From Planctomycetaceae bacterium (lineage in GTDB: Bacteria > Planctomycetota > Planctomycetia > Pirellulales > Lacipirellulaceae): a DNA stretch of 64,000 bases. Location: contig PABB01000023.1 of the NCBI GenBank assembly GCA_002702655.1, positions 124,001 to 188,000 of the forward strand, written 5' to 3'. Below are positions 24,704 to 33,408 of the stretch, in pieces. The position numbers and the translations under genes were made by a program. Position 1 is the stretch's first letter. The number at the start of each line of letters is the position of its first letter. The notes under the pieces were generated by a model that was given only the letters and a program-made list of their open reading frames with translations, had not been told where the DNA came from and did not search any database.

Positions 24704-26950
24704 ATGATGTGGTTCGCACATTCACTGCCAAATTGCCAGGACACTCGCAGATGGGAGCCTTTGAACGACCACTTGCGAATGGTCGCTAGCCGAGCAGCCG
24801 AGTTTGCCGGTGCATTTCACTCCTTCGACTGGGGCGAACTTGCCGGCCGGTGGCACGACGTGGGCAAGTACTCTGCCGCGTTTCAGGCGTATCTCGGCGC
24901 CACCGACGACGACGCGTCGCTAGCCGACCAGATCCCCGGGAGAGTCGATCACTCCACCGCCGGCGCGCAGCACGCAGCCCGCGCCGTGCCGGAGCTAGGC
25001 CGCATACTGGCCTACGTCATCGCGGGCCATCACGCCGGTTTGGCCGACAGCGACAAACTTGATCAGCGATTGGCCAAACGCGTCGAGCCGTATGACGACG
25101 CCCCCGCGTCCCTGCTCGCCGCGCCGCCGCTGGACCTGCCGCGGCTGTCGCTCGATGCGAGCGACCGGCAGCGCGGTTCGTTTCAGTTTGCTTTCTTCAC
25201 TCGCATGCTCTTCAGCGTGCTGGTTGATGCCGACTTCCTCGCCACCGAGGCGTTCCTGCAGCCGCAGCAGGCGACCGAGCGAGCACTCCCGCTGCCAACG
25301 CTTGATCGCATCGCCACGGTGCTGGACGACCATTTGGCCGAACTGGGCCGCTGCGCCCCCGACACGGCCGTCAACCGCTGTCGGTGCGAGGTGCTCGCTG
25401 CGTGCCGCGACGCCGCGGACCTGCCGCCGGGGTTCTTCTCGCTGACCGTCCCCACCGGCGGGGGCAAAACGCTCGCCTCGCTCGCGTTCGCGCTGACGCA
25501 CGCCCGCCGCCACGGCCTGCGGCGCATCGTCTACGCGATCCCGTTCACCAGCATCATTGAGCAAACGTCCGGCGTGTTTCGCAGGGCGCTGAAGGAGCTC
25601 GGCCCGCTGCGCGACGCCACCGTGCTGGAACACCACTCGAACCTCGACCCCCACAAGCAAGACTCGCGACATCCGCGTGCCCAACAGATTCGGCTGGCCG
25701 CGGAAAACTGGGACGCCCCGTTGGTGGTCACCACGAATGTGCAGTTGTTCGAGTCTCTGCTGGCCAACCGCACGTCGCGGTGCCGCAAGCTGCACCGGCT
25801 CGCCGGCAGCGTCATCGTGCTGGACGAAGCCCAAGCGCTGCCGGTCGAATTGCTGCGACCCTGCCTGGCGACGCTCCGCGAATTGGCCGCCGACTACGGC
25901 GTCACGGTCGTGCTCTGCACGGCGACGCAGCCGGCGCTGGCCCGCCGCGACGGGTTTCCGATTGGACTGCAAGGAGTGCGGGAGATCGTCCCTGAGCCGG
26001 CAAAACTCTACCAGCGGATGAGACGGGTCGAGACGCACCAGTTGGGCGAGTTGGACGACGCGGAACTCGTCGCAGAATTGGTCCGACATGACACGCTGCT
26101 GTGCATCGTCAACACCCGCCCGCACGCGGCGGATCTGTTCGCTATGCTCCGCGCCGCGGAGCCGAACGTCGAGGGGCTGTTCCACCTCAGCACCCGGATG
26201 TGCGGCGCCCACCGGCAGAAGACAATCACGGAGATTCGCCGACGATTGGCCGAGAAACGCCCCTGCCGCGTGATCAGCACGCAACTGATCGAGGCGGGCG
26301 TCGACGTCGATTTTCCCGTGGTATTCCGCGCGACCGCGGGCCTCGACTCGATCGCCCAGGCCGCGGGACGCTGCAACCGTGAAGGGCTGCTGCCGGCGGG
26401 CGCGTTGTACTTGTTCGAGCCGGCGGGCCGCCGCCTGTTTGGCTACCTGGCGTCGACCGCCGCGACGGCGCGCGAGGTGTTGCCGGAGTTCGCCGACCCG
26501 CTCGACCCGGTCGCGGTCGAGCAGTATTTCCGCCTGCACTACTGGAAGCAGGGCCAGGGCCGCGACCCCCGCGCCGCGTGGGACGACCGCCGGGTGATGG
26601 AGTGCTTTCCCCCGGAGGTGGAGCGGCTGGCGTTCGACTTTCGCACGGCCGCCGAGCGGTTTCGATTCATTGACGATGCCTCCCAGGCCGTGTTCGTGCC
26701 GTGGGGCGAGGGAGCGAAGTTAATTGAGCGACTTCGGACCGCTGGCCCCGAGCGGTGGCTGCTGCGCCAGCTGCAACGGCATTCTGTAGGGCTTTTCGAC
26801 CACGACTACCGGGCACTCGTCGCCGCGGGCGACATTGCGGAACTTGCAGTGGGCTATGCCGTGCTGGACAATTCGGAAGTCTACGACAAGCAACTCGGCC
26901 TGCGCGTCGACCGGCCCGGGCATCGGGAAGCGGATAGCATGATCGTGTGA
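24704..26950 (+). CDS. cas3: CRISPR-associated helicase/nuclease Cas3 (type I-C)
   Basis: 748 residues with an N-terminal HD nuclease and a C-terminal SF2 helicase. HD residues are H51-D52 in GRWHDVGK, H83 in VDHSTAG and the GHH pair at about 108-109. Helicase motif I is PTGGGKT (250-256), motif II is DEAQ (374-377), and motif VI is [10 protein letters not shown]. Cas3 is recruited by Cascade to unwind and degrade target DNA. The ATG at 24704 is chosen because GGAGG ends nine bases before it; an in-frame TTG at 24680 lacks a site. It is first in the cas operon, 10 bases before cas5. Catalytic residues look complete. Confidence 0.96.
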   Translation: MMWFAHSLPNCQDTRRWEPLNDHLRMVASRAAEFAGAFHSFDWGELAGRWHDVGKYSAAFQAYLGATDDDASLADQIPGRVDHSTAGAQHAARAVPELGRILAYVIAGHHAGLADSDKLDQRLAKRVEPYDDAPASLLAAPPLDLPRLSLDASDRQRGSFQFAFFTRMLFSVLVDADFLATEAFLQPQQATERALPLPTLDRIATVLDDHLAELGRCAPDTAVNRCRCEVLAACRDAADLPPGFFSLTVPTGGGKTLASLAFALTHARRHGLRRIVYAIPFTSIIEQTSGVFRRALKELGPLRDATVLEHHSNLDPHKQDSRHPRAQQIRLAAENWDAPLVVTTNVQLFESLLANRTSRCRKLHRLAGSVIVLDEAQALPVELLRPCLATLRELAADYGVTVVLCTATQPALARRDGFPIGLQGVREIVPEPAKLYQRMRRVETHQLGELDDAELVAELVRHDTLLCIVNTRPHAADLFAMLRAAEPNVEGLFHLSTRMCGAHRQKTITEIRRRLAEKRPCRVISTQLIEAGVDVDFPVVFRATAGLDSIAQAAGRCNREGLLPAGALYLFEPAGRRLFGYLASTAATAREVLPEFADPLDPVAVEQYFRLHYWKQGQGRDPRAAWDDRRVMECFPPEVERLAFDFRTAAERFRFIDDASQAVFVPWGEGAKLIERLRTAGPERWLLRQLQRHSVGLFDHDYRALVAAGDIAELAVGYAVLDNSEVYDKQLGLRVDRPGHREADSMIV

Positions 26951-26960
26951 CACAAGGAGC

Positions 26961-27671
26961 ATGGCTCGCATGGAAAGACAATCCCCCATCGCCCTGCAGG
27001 TCTGGGGCGAATTCGCCTGCTTTACTCGCCCGGAGATGAAGGTCGAACGCGTCAGCTACGACGTGATCACACCCTCGGCCGCCCGGGGCATTCTGGAAGC
27101 CGTGTACTGGAAGCCGGCCGTCCGGTGGGTCGTCGAGCGGCTGCATGTGCTGCGGCAACCGCGGTTCACCAACCTCCGCCGCAACGAGGTCGCCAGCAAG
27201 GCCTCCGCCGCCAACGCCAAAAAGGCGATGAAAGGGACGCTCGCCGGCCCCCTGCAGTTGGTGGTCGAGGAGGACCGCCAGCAGCGGGCCGCCACGATCC
27301 TGCGCGACGTGGCGTACGTGATCGAGGCTCGGTTCGAACTGCTCGACGACAGCGAACCGGTCGCCAAGCACTACAACATGTTCAAGCGCCGGGCCGAGCG
27401 GGGCCAGTGCTTTCACCGCCCCTACCTGGGAACGCGGGAGTTCGCCTGCGACTTTGACTGGGTCGAGGGCCCGATCCCCGCGTCCGAGTGGCGGAGCGAG
27501 CACGACCTGGGGTACATGCTGCACGATATCCAGTACGCCCCCGCGACCGGCAAGGCGTACGACCTGCTCGACGCCGCGGGGCGCCCTCTGCTCGCGACGC
27601 CGCGATTCTTCCGCCCCGTGGCGCGCGACGGCGTGATCGACGTGCCGCCGATCGAGGAGGCGCTGCCGTGA
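26961..27671 (+). CDS. cas5c: Cas5c (Cas5d), type I-C crRNA-processing endoribonuclease
   Basis: 236 residues. Typical Cas5c features are the N-terminal [20 protein letters not shown], the [18 protein letters not shown] segment, and [21 protein letters not shown], which carries the basic and histidine residues of the active region. In type I-C, which lacks Cas6, Cas5c cleaves the pre-crRNA repeat and caps the crRNA 5' handle in Cascade. An ATG at 26970 would sit ten bases after AAGGAG (26954-26959), a better spacing than the ATG at 26961, so the true start may be three codons later. The TGA overlaps the GTG start of cas8c. Confidence 0.95.
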   Translation: MARMERQSPIALQVWGEFACFTRPEMKVERVSYDVITPSAARGILEAVYWKPAVRWVVERLHVLRQPRFTNLRRNEVASKASAANAKKAMKGTLAGPLQLVVEEDRQQRAATILRDVAYVIEARFELLDDSEPVAKHYNMFKRRAERGQCFHRPYLGTREFACDFDWVEGPIPASEWRSEHDLGYMLHDIQYAPATGKAYDLLDAAGRPLLATPRFFRPVARDGVIDVPPIEEALP

Positions 27672-29407
27672 TCATCCAAGCCCTCAATGCGTACTACGAA
27701 CGCCTGGCGGCCGACCCGGATAGCGACGTCGCCCCGTTCGGGTTCAGCCGGCAGAAAATCTCGTTTTGCGTGGTGCTCAACGCCGATGGCTCGCTGCACG
27801 AGATCGTCGACGAGCGCCGGCAAATCGGCAAGAAGGCCGTCCCCGTATCGCTGGTCGTCCCCGGCAACGCCAAGCCGTCGGGGTCGGGCATCAATCCATG
27901 CTTCCTGTGGGACAACCCCGCCTACCTGCTGGGCTACAAGGTGGACGACAGCAAGCCCGAGCGGACGCGGCAATCGTTCGAGGCGCTGCGCGACCGTCAC
28001 CTCGCCGCCGAGGAAGCGATCGGCGACGAGGAGTTCTCCGCCGTCTGCCGGTTCCTGCAAACGTGGAATCCTGCCGACGCCCCCCAGCAGCCGACGCTGG
28101 TGGATGTGGGCACGGGCTTTGGCGTCTTCCGCCTCCGCGGCGCCCGCCAGTACGTACACGATCGCCCGGCCGTCGAAAGATGGTGGCGCACGCAAATCGC
28201 TGCGGTCGACCCCGCCGACGCGGAGACTCTGGGCCAATGCCTCGCCACGGGCGAGACCGAGCCCATCGCCCGGTTGCACCAACCGAAAATCAAAGGCGTG
28301 TGGGGCAGCCAATCGTCGGGCGCCGCGCTGGTGTCGTTCAACCTCGACGCCTTCGAATCGTACGGCAAGCGGCAGAGCGTCAACGCCCCCGTGAGCGAGC
28401 GAGCCGCCTTCCAATATTGCACCGCGTTGAACCGCCTGCTGGCGAGCCAGCAGCGCGTGCAGGTAGGCGACGCCAGCGTCGTATTCTGGACCGAGGAGCC
28501 GAGCCCGGCGGAGAGTCTCCTGGCGCGCCTGTTCGACCCGCCGCGGGACGCCGAGGACGCAACGCTCAGGAATCAGATCGAAAGCCAGCTTCGCGCCATC
28601 GCCGCTGGCGGCTTCCCGCCGGCGTTTGGCGAGAAGCCGACTCCGTTTTTCGTCCTGGGCCTGTCGCCCAACGCGGCCCGCGTCTCGGTGCGGTTCTGGC
28701 ATGAGAGCACGCTGGGCAATCTGGTCGACAATCTCCACCGGCACTTCAGTGATCTAAAAATCGCCCGCGGCCCCAAGGACTTCGAGTTTCCCACCGCGTG
28801 GCACGTCCTGCGTGAAACGGCCCGCGAAACCAAGGAAATCCCCCCGCTGCTGGCGGGCGGGCTGATGCGGGCCGTGCTCACGGGCAGCCCTTACCCGGAT
28901 TTGCTGCTGACCTCCGTAATTCGCCGCATGCGGACTGAACGCAATGTGTGGCATGTCCGCGCGGCCGTGATCAAAGCTTGTCTCAACCGCAATTATAAAA
29001 AGGAGTTGCCCATGGCACTCGACCCCGAACGCCCTGAGCCCACCTATCACCTGGGCCGCCTGTTCGCCGAGTTGGAGAAGACCCAGGAAGACGCACTGCC
29101 GGGCCTGAACGACACGATCAAGGACCGGTACTTCGGCGCCGCGTCGGCGACGCCGGGCAGCGTCTTTCCGCGACTCGTTCGCCTGAGTCAGCACCACCTG
29201 GGCAAGCTCGAAAAGGCCCTGCGACTCCATCACGAAAAGCGCATCCAGGAAATCGTGGGCCGCCTGGACGGCTTCCCGAGCCATCTGGCCCTGACCGATC
29301 AGGGGCTGTTCGCTGTGGGGTACTACCACCAGCGGCAAGACATGTTCACCAAGAAAACGGTCGTCGAGCCCGCAGCGACTGCCGAAGCTTCCCCCGCACA
29401 GGAGTAA
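27668..29407 (+). CDS. cas8c: Cas8c (Csd1), large subunit of type I-C Cascade
   Basis: 579 residues from a GTG at 27668 that overlaps the cas5 stop as GTGA. The start [16 protein letters not shown] is the standard Csd1 N-terminus. The frame is open for 60 codons further upstream, but that lies inside cas5 and reads as Arg-rich shadow. Cas8c recognises the PAM and opens the target. The C-terminal part from residue 449 is separately translated as Cas11c (29012-29407). Conserved segments such as [17 protein letters not shown] and [20 protein letters not shown] match the family. Confidence 0.95.
   Translation: MIIQALNAYYERLAADPDSDVAPFGFSRQKISFCVVLNADGSLHEIVDERRQIGKKAVPVSLVVPGNAKPSGSGINPCFLWDNPAYLLGYKVDDSKPERTRQSFEALRDRHLAAEEAIGDEEFSAVCRFLQTWNPADAPQQPTLVDVGTGFGVFRLRGARQYVHDRPAVERWWRTQIAAVDPADAETLGQCLATGETEPIARLHQPKIKGVWGSQSSGAALVSFNLDAFESYGKRQSVNAPVSERAAFQYCTALNRLLASQQRVQVGDASVVFWTEEPSPAESLLARLFDPPRDAEDATLRNQIESQLRAIAAGGFPPAFGEKPTPFFVLGLSPNAARVSVRFWHESTLGNLVDNLHRHFSDLKIARGPKDFEFPTAWHVLRETARETKEIPPLLAGGLMRAVLTGSPYPDLLLTSVIRRMRTERNVWHVRAAVIKACLNRNYKKELPMALDPERPEPTYHLGRLFAELEKTQEDALPGLNDTIKDRYFGAASATPGSVFPRLVRLSQHHLGKLEKALRLHHEKRIQEIVGRLDGFPSHLALTDQGLFAVGYYHQRQDMFTKKTVVEPAATAEASPAQE
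29012..29407 (+). CDS. cas11c: Cas11c small subunit, translated from an internal start in cas8c
   Basis: An ATG at 29012 is in frame with cas8c (codon 449) and is preceded by AAAAAGGAG ending at 29005, six bases upstream, one of the best ribosome sites in the window. The product is 131 residues ([20 protein letters not shown] onward), mostly helical. In type I-C systems the small subunit is known to be made by internal translation of cas8c; in this locus the match is by position and ribosome site, not by experiment. It would line the Cascade belly with several copies. Confidence 0.85.
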   Translation: MALDPERPEPTYHLGRLFAELEKTQEDALPGLNDTIKDRYFGAASATPGSVFPRLVRLSQHHLGKLEKALRLHHEKRIQEIVGRLDGFPSHLALTDQGLFAVGYYHQRQDMFTKKTVVEPAATAEASPAQE

Positions 29408-29413
29408 ACACAC

Positions 29414-30325
29414 ATGATCCCTCGCTATGATTTCGTGTATCTGTTCGACGTGAAGGACGGCAATCCCAACGGCGATCCTGACGCGGGCAACCTGCCTCGC
29501 GTCGATCCCGAGACGGGGCAAGGCTTGGTGACCGACGTCTGCCTGAAACGCAAGATCCGCAACTATGTAGCCCTTGTGAAGGATGACGCCAACCAGGCGG
29601 CCGACGAGGGCGAGGTGCCGCGTCACCACATTTACGTCCAGGAAAAGGCGATCCTCAATAACCAGCACGCTCTGGCGTACGCCGCCTACAAAATCGACCC
29701 CAAGAAACGCAAGAGCAAGGGCGAGCAGAAGGCGCAGGAGGACGCGGACCTGACGCAGTGGATGTGCCGCAACTTTTTCGATATTCGCGCGTTCGGCGCC
29801 GTGATGACGACCGACGTCAACTGCGGGCAAGTGCGCGGGCCGATTCAGTTCACCATGGCCCGCAGCATCGAGCCGATCATCGCCCAGGAGCATGCCGTCA
29901 CCCGCTGCGCCGTCACCACCGAGCGCGAGGCCGAAGCGCAATCCGGCGGCAATCGTACCATGGGCCGCAAGTTCACCGTTCCCTACGGCCTGTATCGCGC
30001 CCACGGGTTCGTCAATCCGCACCTAGCTGAGAAGACCGGGTTCGGCGCCGACGATCTCGAACTGTTCTGGAACGCGCTCGCGCAGATGTTCGAGTACGAC
30101 CGCTCCGCCGCCCGCGGCGAAATGGCGCCCCAGGCGCTCATCGTGTTCGAGCACGAAAGCGAACTGGGCAACGCTCCGGCCAGCAGACTATTTGCCCGCG
30201 TGGGCGTCAATCGGACCGAGCCAACCAACGGCGACTGGCAGCCCGCCCGCTCGTTCGAGGACTTCACCGTCACGGTCGACGAGGCGGACCTGCCCGCGGG
30301 GGTCACCGTACACCGACGCTTTTGA
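29414..30325 (+). CDS. cas7c: Cas7c (Csd2), backbone subunit of type I-C Cascade
   Basis: 303 residues. The N-terminus [20 protein letters not shown] is the Csd2 signature, followed by [16 protein letters not shown] and an RNA-recognition fold. [15 protein letters not shown] and the [16 protein letters not shown] segment also match. Cas7c coats the crRNA spacer in multiple copies. The ATG follows the cas8c stop by six bases, with AGGAG at 29399-29403 ten bases before it. No change at conserved positions is visible. Confidence 0.95.
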   Translation: MIPRYDFVYLFDVKDGNPNGDPDAGNLPRVDPETGQGLVTDVCLKRKIRNYVALVKDDANQAADEGEVPRHHIYVQEKAILNNQHALAYAAYKIDPKKRKSKGEQKAQEDADLTQWMCRNFFDIRAFGAVMTTDVNCGQVRGPIQFTMARSIEPIIAQEHAVTRCAVTTEREAEAQSGGNRTMGRKFTVPYGLYRAHGFVNPHLAEKTGFGADDLELFWNALAQMFEYDRSAARGEMAPQALIVFEHESELGNAPASRLFARVGVNRTEPTNGDWQPARSFEDFTVTVDEADLPAGVTVHRRF

Positions 30326-30362
30326 CCGTCGCGTTGTTGCCGCCGCCTGCCGGAGTCGCCCA

Positions 30363-31064
30363 ATGTACGCCGAAGCCGACCTCCTGCCGCTGTCCGCTTT
30401 GCAGCATCTGGTGTTCTGCGAGCGGCAGTGTGCGCTGATCCATGTGGAGCGGCAGTGGGGCGAGAATCGGTTGACCGCCCAGGGGCAGGTGCTTCACAAG
30501 AAGGCCCACGACGGCAAGCCCGAAACCCGCGACGGCGAGCGGATCACCCGCGGGCTGCCCCTGCGGTCGCTCGCCCTGGGGATCACCGGCCAGGCCGACG
30601 TGGTGCTGTGGCGGCCGCCGCCCGGCTTGCGGCTCACCGGGCGGTCGCTGGCGGAGGTCGTGCGAACGTCCCAATCGGGCGACTTTGCCGGCTGGGCGAT
30701 CACCCCTGTCGAATACAAACGGGGCCGGCCCAAGAAGAACGATTGCGACCGCGTACAACTGTGCGCCCAGGCGATTTGTCTGGAGGAGATGCTCGGCGTC
30801 GCCATCCCCGCCGGGCAACTGTTCTACGGCGTCCAGCGGCGGCGGTTCGACGTGTCGCTGGACGCCCCGCTGCGGGACGTGACCCGCACGGCCGCCCGCC
30901 GCCTGCACGAGCTGCTGGCCGCGGGCGTCACGCCGCCGGCCGCGTACGAAAAGAAATGCGATGCCTGCTCGCTGCTGGACGTCTGCCTGCCCCGCACGCT
31001 GGGGGGCCGCTCGGCCGCTCAATATCTCCACCGCGAACTGCTATCTGCCCGCTCGGAGTCGTGA
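30363..31064 (+). CDS. cas4: Cas4 nuclease (type I-C adaptation)
   Basis: 233 residues from the ATG at 30363; the frame is open upstream but that part overlaps cas7. The RecB-like nuclease shows D79 in QADVVLW, E117 and K119 in PVEYKRG, and QLCAQAICLEEM. Cysteines for a 4Fe-4S cluster are C19 or C23 and C199, C202, C208 (YEKKCDACSLLDVC). Cas4 trims prespacers and enforces PAM choice before Cas1-Cas2 integration. The stop at 31062-31064 is followed after one base by the HNH gene, so the usual direct cas4-cas1 junction is broken here. Confidence 0.95.
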   Translation: MYAEADLLPLSALQHLVFCERQCALIHVERQWGENRLTAQGQVLHKKAHDGKPETRDGERITRGLPLRSLALGITGQADVVLWRPPPGLRLTGRSLAEVVRTSQSGDFAGWAITPVEYKRGRPKKNDCDRVQLCAQAICLEEMLGVAIPAGQLFYGVQRRRFDVSLDAPLRDVTRTAARRLHELLAAGVTPPAAYEKKCDACSLLDVCLPRTLGGRSAAQYLHRELLSARSES

Positions 31065-31065
31065 A

Positions 31066-31806
31066 ATGAGTGAACCGATTCTGTACTCTGCCCCATCATA
31101 CGAACAGTTCGTCGTCGGCCTTCGAGCCGTTGAGAACGACATTCACGACGATCATCGCAAGCTGGTGACGGTTCATTGTCAAATGCCCAACTCGACGGCG
31201 ACAGCAACGGATCTGGCAGAGCGATGCGGTTGGACCGACTGGCGGATCGTGAATCGACAATATGGCTTCTTTTCGGAGCGCATTTGTCGTGCTATCGATT
31301 TTGTTCCCTCGACCAAGAAGGACGGAAAGCCTCGTTGGTGGGGCATACACTCGGCCGGGAGAGATATTGGCAACGGTCGCTTTGAGTGGATTATGCACCC
31401 GCAGTTGGTTGCCGCGCTGGAAGAGGTGGGATGGGTGCAGGTGCTCGCCGAAAACGATGTCGCACTCAGTGCACCACGTGACAGTGACGGCTACGCGGAA
31501 GGGAGCCGGTCGACTGGGGAGGTGACCCGCTACGAGAGAAGCAAGCGAGCGAGAGAAGCGTGCATTGCCATCCATGGATGTGTTTGCCAGATATGCGGAT
31601 TTGATTTTGAAGTGACGTACGGCGAGTTCGGCCACGGATATATCCAGGTCCACCATACGGCGTCGCTTGCATCACAGGGACGACGCCAGACGAACCCCGA
31701 GGTCGACCTGATCCCCGTCTGTCCAAACTGCCACGCCATGTTGCATCGGCGAACGCCGGCTCTGTTGCCAGACGAGTTGCGACAAATCCTCAGACACGCG
31801 TCATGA
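31066..31806 (+). CDS. HNH endonuclease embedded in the cas adaptation operon
   Basis: 246 residues from the ATG at 31066. The C-terminal half is an HNH finger: C174-QI-C177, the VHH motif at 195-197, and C219-PN-C222-H223 with H227, all catalytic and zinc positions present. An N-terminal region (about 45-75, [11 protein letters not shown] and [10 protein letters not shown]) resembles a small helical DNA-binding domain seen in McrA-like HNH proteins. It starts one base after the cas4 stop and its TGA overlaps the cas1 ATG as ATGA, so it is translated with the cas genes. Hand counts of three 60-base lines give 47-58 percent GC, against about 68 in a cas1 line, so it looks inserted. It is not a standard I-C component; its role is unknown. 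Confidence 0.85.
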   Translation: MSEPILYSAPSYEQFVVGLRAVENDIHDDHRKLVTVHCQMPNSTATATDLAERCGWTDWRIVNRQYGFFSERICRAIDFVPSTKKDGKPRWWGIHSAGRDIGNGRFEWIMHPQLVAALEEVGWVQVLAENDVALSAPRDSDGYAEGSRSTGEVTRYERSKRAREACIAIHGCVCQICGFDFEVTYGEFGHGYIQVHHTASLASQGRRQTNPEVDLIPVCPNCHAMLHRRTPALLPDELRQILRHAS

Positions 31807-32834
31807 AAACGCACCTCAACACGCTGTACGTCACCACGCAGGGCGCCTACCTGGCCAAGGATGGCGCCGCCGTGGCCGTGCGAATTGAGAAGCAAACGCG
31901 GCTCCGCGTGCCGCTGCACAATCTCGACGGCATCGTCTGCTTTGGCCGCGTCGCGTGCAGTCCGGCGCTATTGGGGGCCGCGGCCCAGGCCGGCGTGTCG
32001 GTCTCGCTGCTGGCCGAGCACGGCCGGTTTCTCGCCGCCGTTACCGGATTTTCGCCCGGCAACGTGTTGCTGCGGCGCGAGCAATACCGCGTCGCCGACG
32101 ATCTTGAGAAGTCCGCAGCCTTCGCCCGCTCATATATTCTGGGCAAGGTCATAAACTGCCGCACCGTGCTGCTGCGGGCTGCCCGCGACGCCCCGCCCGG
32201 CGACCGCCGCGACCGACTGAGCCAAATCGCCAAGCGGCTCGGCGGCCGGCTGATCGAAATCGAGCAGGAAACCTCGCTGGACGCCCTGCGCGGGCTCGAA
32301 GGCGAAACGGCCGTGCAGTACTTTTCGGCCTTCAACGACCTGCAGACTCGCCCGGCGCCGGAGTTTGCGTTCACGCGCCGCTCGCGCCGCCCGCCGACCG
32401 ATCGTATCAACGCGCTGCTGTCGTTTCTGTACACGTTGCTGTTGCACGACGTCCGCTCGGCGTGCGAAGCGACGGGGCTCGACGCGGCAGTTGGCTGCCT
32501 CCACCGTGATCGCCCGGGGCGCCCAGGGCTAGCGCTCGACCTGATGGAAGAATTCCGCCCCCAGTGGGCCGATCGGCTGGCCTTCACCCTGATCAACCGC
32601 CAACAGCTCGCCCCCAGCGATTTCACCCTGCAGGAAACGGGCGGAGTTGTCCTGAGCGACTCAGCCCGCAAGACGGTGCTGGTCGCCTGGCAGGAACGCA
32701 AGCAGGAGGAAACGATGCATCCGTTTCTCAAAGAACGCATGTCTGTCGGCCTACTGCCGCACGTGCAGGCCCGGCTGTTGGCCCGCCGCCTGCGCGGCGA
32801 CCTGGACGCCTACCCGCCCATGATCTGGCGATAG
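31803..32834 (+). CDS. cas1: Cas1 spacer integrase (type I-C)
   Basis: 343 residues. The metal-binding residues fit E166 or E168 in [15 protein letters not shown]234 in [17 protein letters not shown] and D246/E249 just after. The N-terminal start [20 protein letters not shown] is typical of I-C Cas1. With Cas2 it inserts prespacers at the leader-repeat junction. The ATG overlaps the HNH stop (ATGA), so it depends on translation of that gene. The array it serves is large and looks consistent, so the enzyme has probably been active. Confidence 0.96.
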   Translation: MKTHLNTLYVTTQGAYLAKDGAAVAVRIEKQTRLRVPLHNLDGIVCFGRVACSPALLGAAAQAGVSVSLLAEHGRFLAAVTGFSPGNVLLRREQYRVADDLEKSAAFARSYILGKVINCRTVLLRAARDAPPGDRRDRLSQIAKRLGGRLIEIEQETSLDALRGLEGETAVQYFSAFNDLQTRPAPEFAFTRRSRRPPTDRINALLSFLYTLLLHDVRSACEATGLDAAVGCLHRDRPGRPGLALDLMEEFRPQWADRLAFTLINRQQLAPSDFTLQETGGVVLSDSARKTVLVAWQERKQEETMHPFLKERMSVGLLPHVQARLLARRLRGDLDAYPPMIWR

Positions 32835-32907
32835 CCGCCGCCCCGCGCCGCGCCTGCCCGGCGTCGGCGGCGATTCGCCCCAGGCACATTACCAACGCGA
32901 GGAACCG

Positions 32908-33198
32908 ATGTACGTGCTGGTGACCTACGACGTGGCGACCACGACGCCCGAGGGCCGCCGCCGGCTGTTGCGCGTCGCCAAGATCTGTCTCAACTTCGGT
33001 CAACGCGTGCAGAACTCCGTATTCGAGATGAAGGTCGACCCGGCCCAATGGACAGCCTGCCAGGCCCAACTGCTCGATGCCATCAAGCCAACGGAAGACA
33101 GCCTGAGGTTTTATTACCTCGGCTCCCGATGGCAACGCCGTGTCGAACATGTCGGAGCAAAGCCGACCTACGACGTCGACGGCCCGCTCATCGCTTGA
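32908..33198 (+). CDS. cas2: Cas2 (type I-C)
   Basis: 96 residues. The ferredoxin-like N-terminus [20 protein letters not shown] includes the conserved D8 after beta-1, and [16 protein letters not shown] and SLRFYYLG match the family. Cas2 is the scaffold of the Cas1-Cas2 integrase. It follows cas1 by 73 bases, with GAGGAA just upstream of the ATG, and the CRISPR leader begins directly after its stop. Confidence 0.95.
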   Translation: MYVLVTYDVATTTPEGRRRLLRVAKICLNFGQRVQNSVFEMKVDPAQWTACQAQLLDAIKPTEDSLRFYYLGSRWQRRVEHVGAKPTYDVDGPLIA

Positions 33199-33408
33199 CC
33201 GGCGCCGTGCACCAAGGTAGCAATGCGATGGTCGCGAACCAACAGCGCGCGTCGCCGCCCGCAAAGGTTCGCGATCGTCGCAACCTCTCGCCTCCAGGGC
33301 CCTTATGATGCTCCGTTTCCCTCGGCCCGCCCTGGCACAGCGCCCTCCCGCCAGGTTCGCGAATCCCCGCGTCTTACTCACCGTAGAGACACGAGTTACG
33401 ATGACGGC
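33199..33408 (+). promoter_or_regulatory. CRISPR leader
   Basis: The 210 bases between cas2 and the first repeat form the leader side, since the repeat ends in the I-C style GATTGAAAC on this strand. GGTTCGCGA occurs at 33267-33275 and 33354-33362, with an inverted copy TCGCGAACC at 33232-33240. A -10-like TATGAT lies at 33304-33309 without a clear -35. The motif copies may bind adaptation factors; that is inference. Confidence 0.7.

Noticed and set aside
26078-26200. Loss of Cas3 helicase activity because motif II is DEAQ rather than DEAH
   Set aside because: DEAx variation at the fourth position is tolerated in SF2 helicases and the other motifs are intact.
27488-27667. Sixty-codon upstream extension of cas8c
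   Set aside because: It lies inside cas5 in another frame, is Arg-rich, and the GTG at 27668 gives the standard Csd1 N-terminus with a GTGA overlap.
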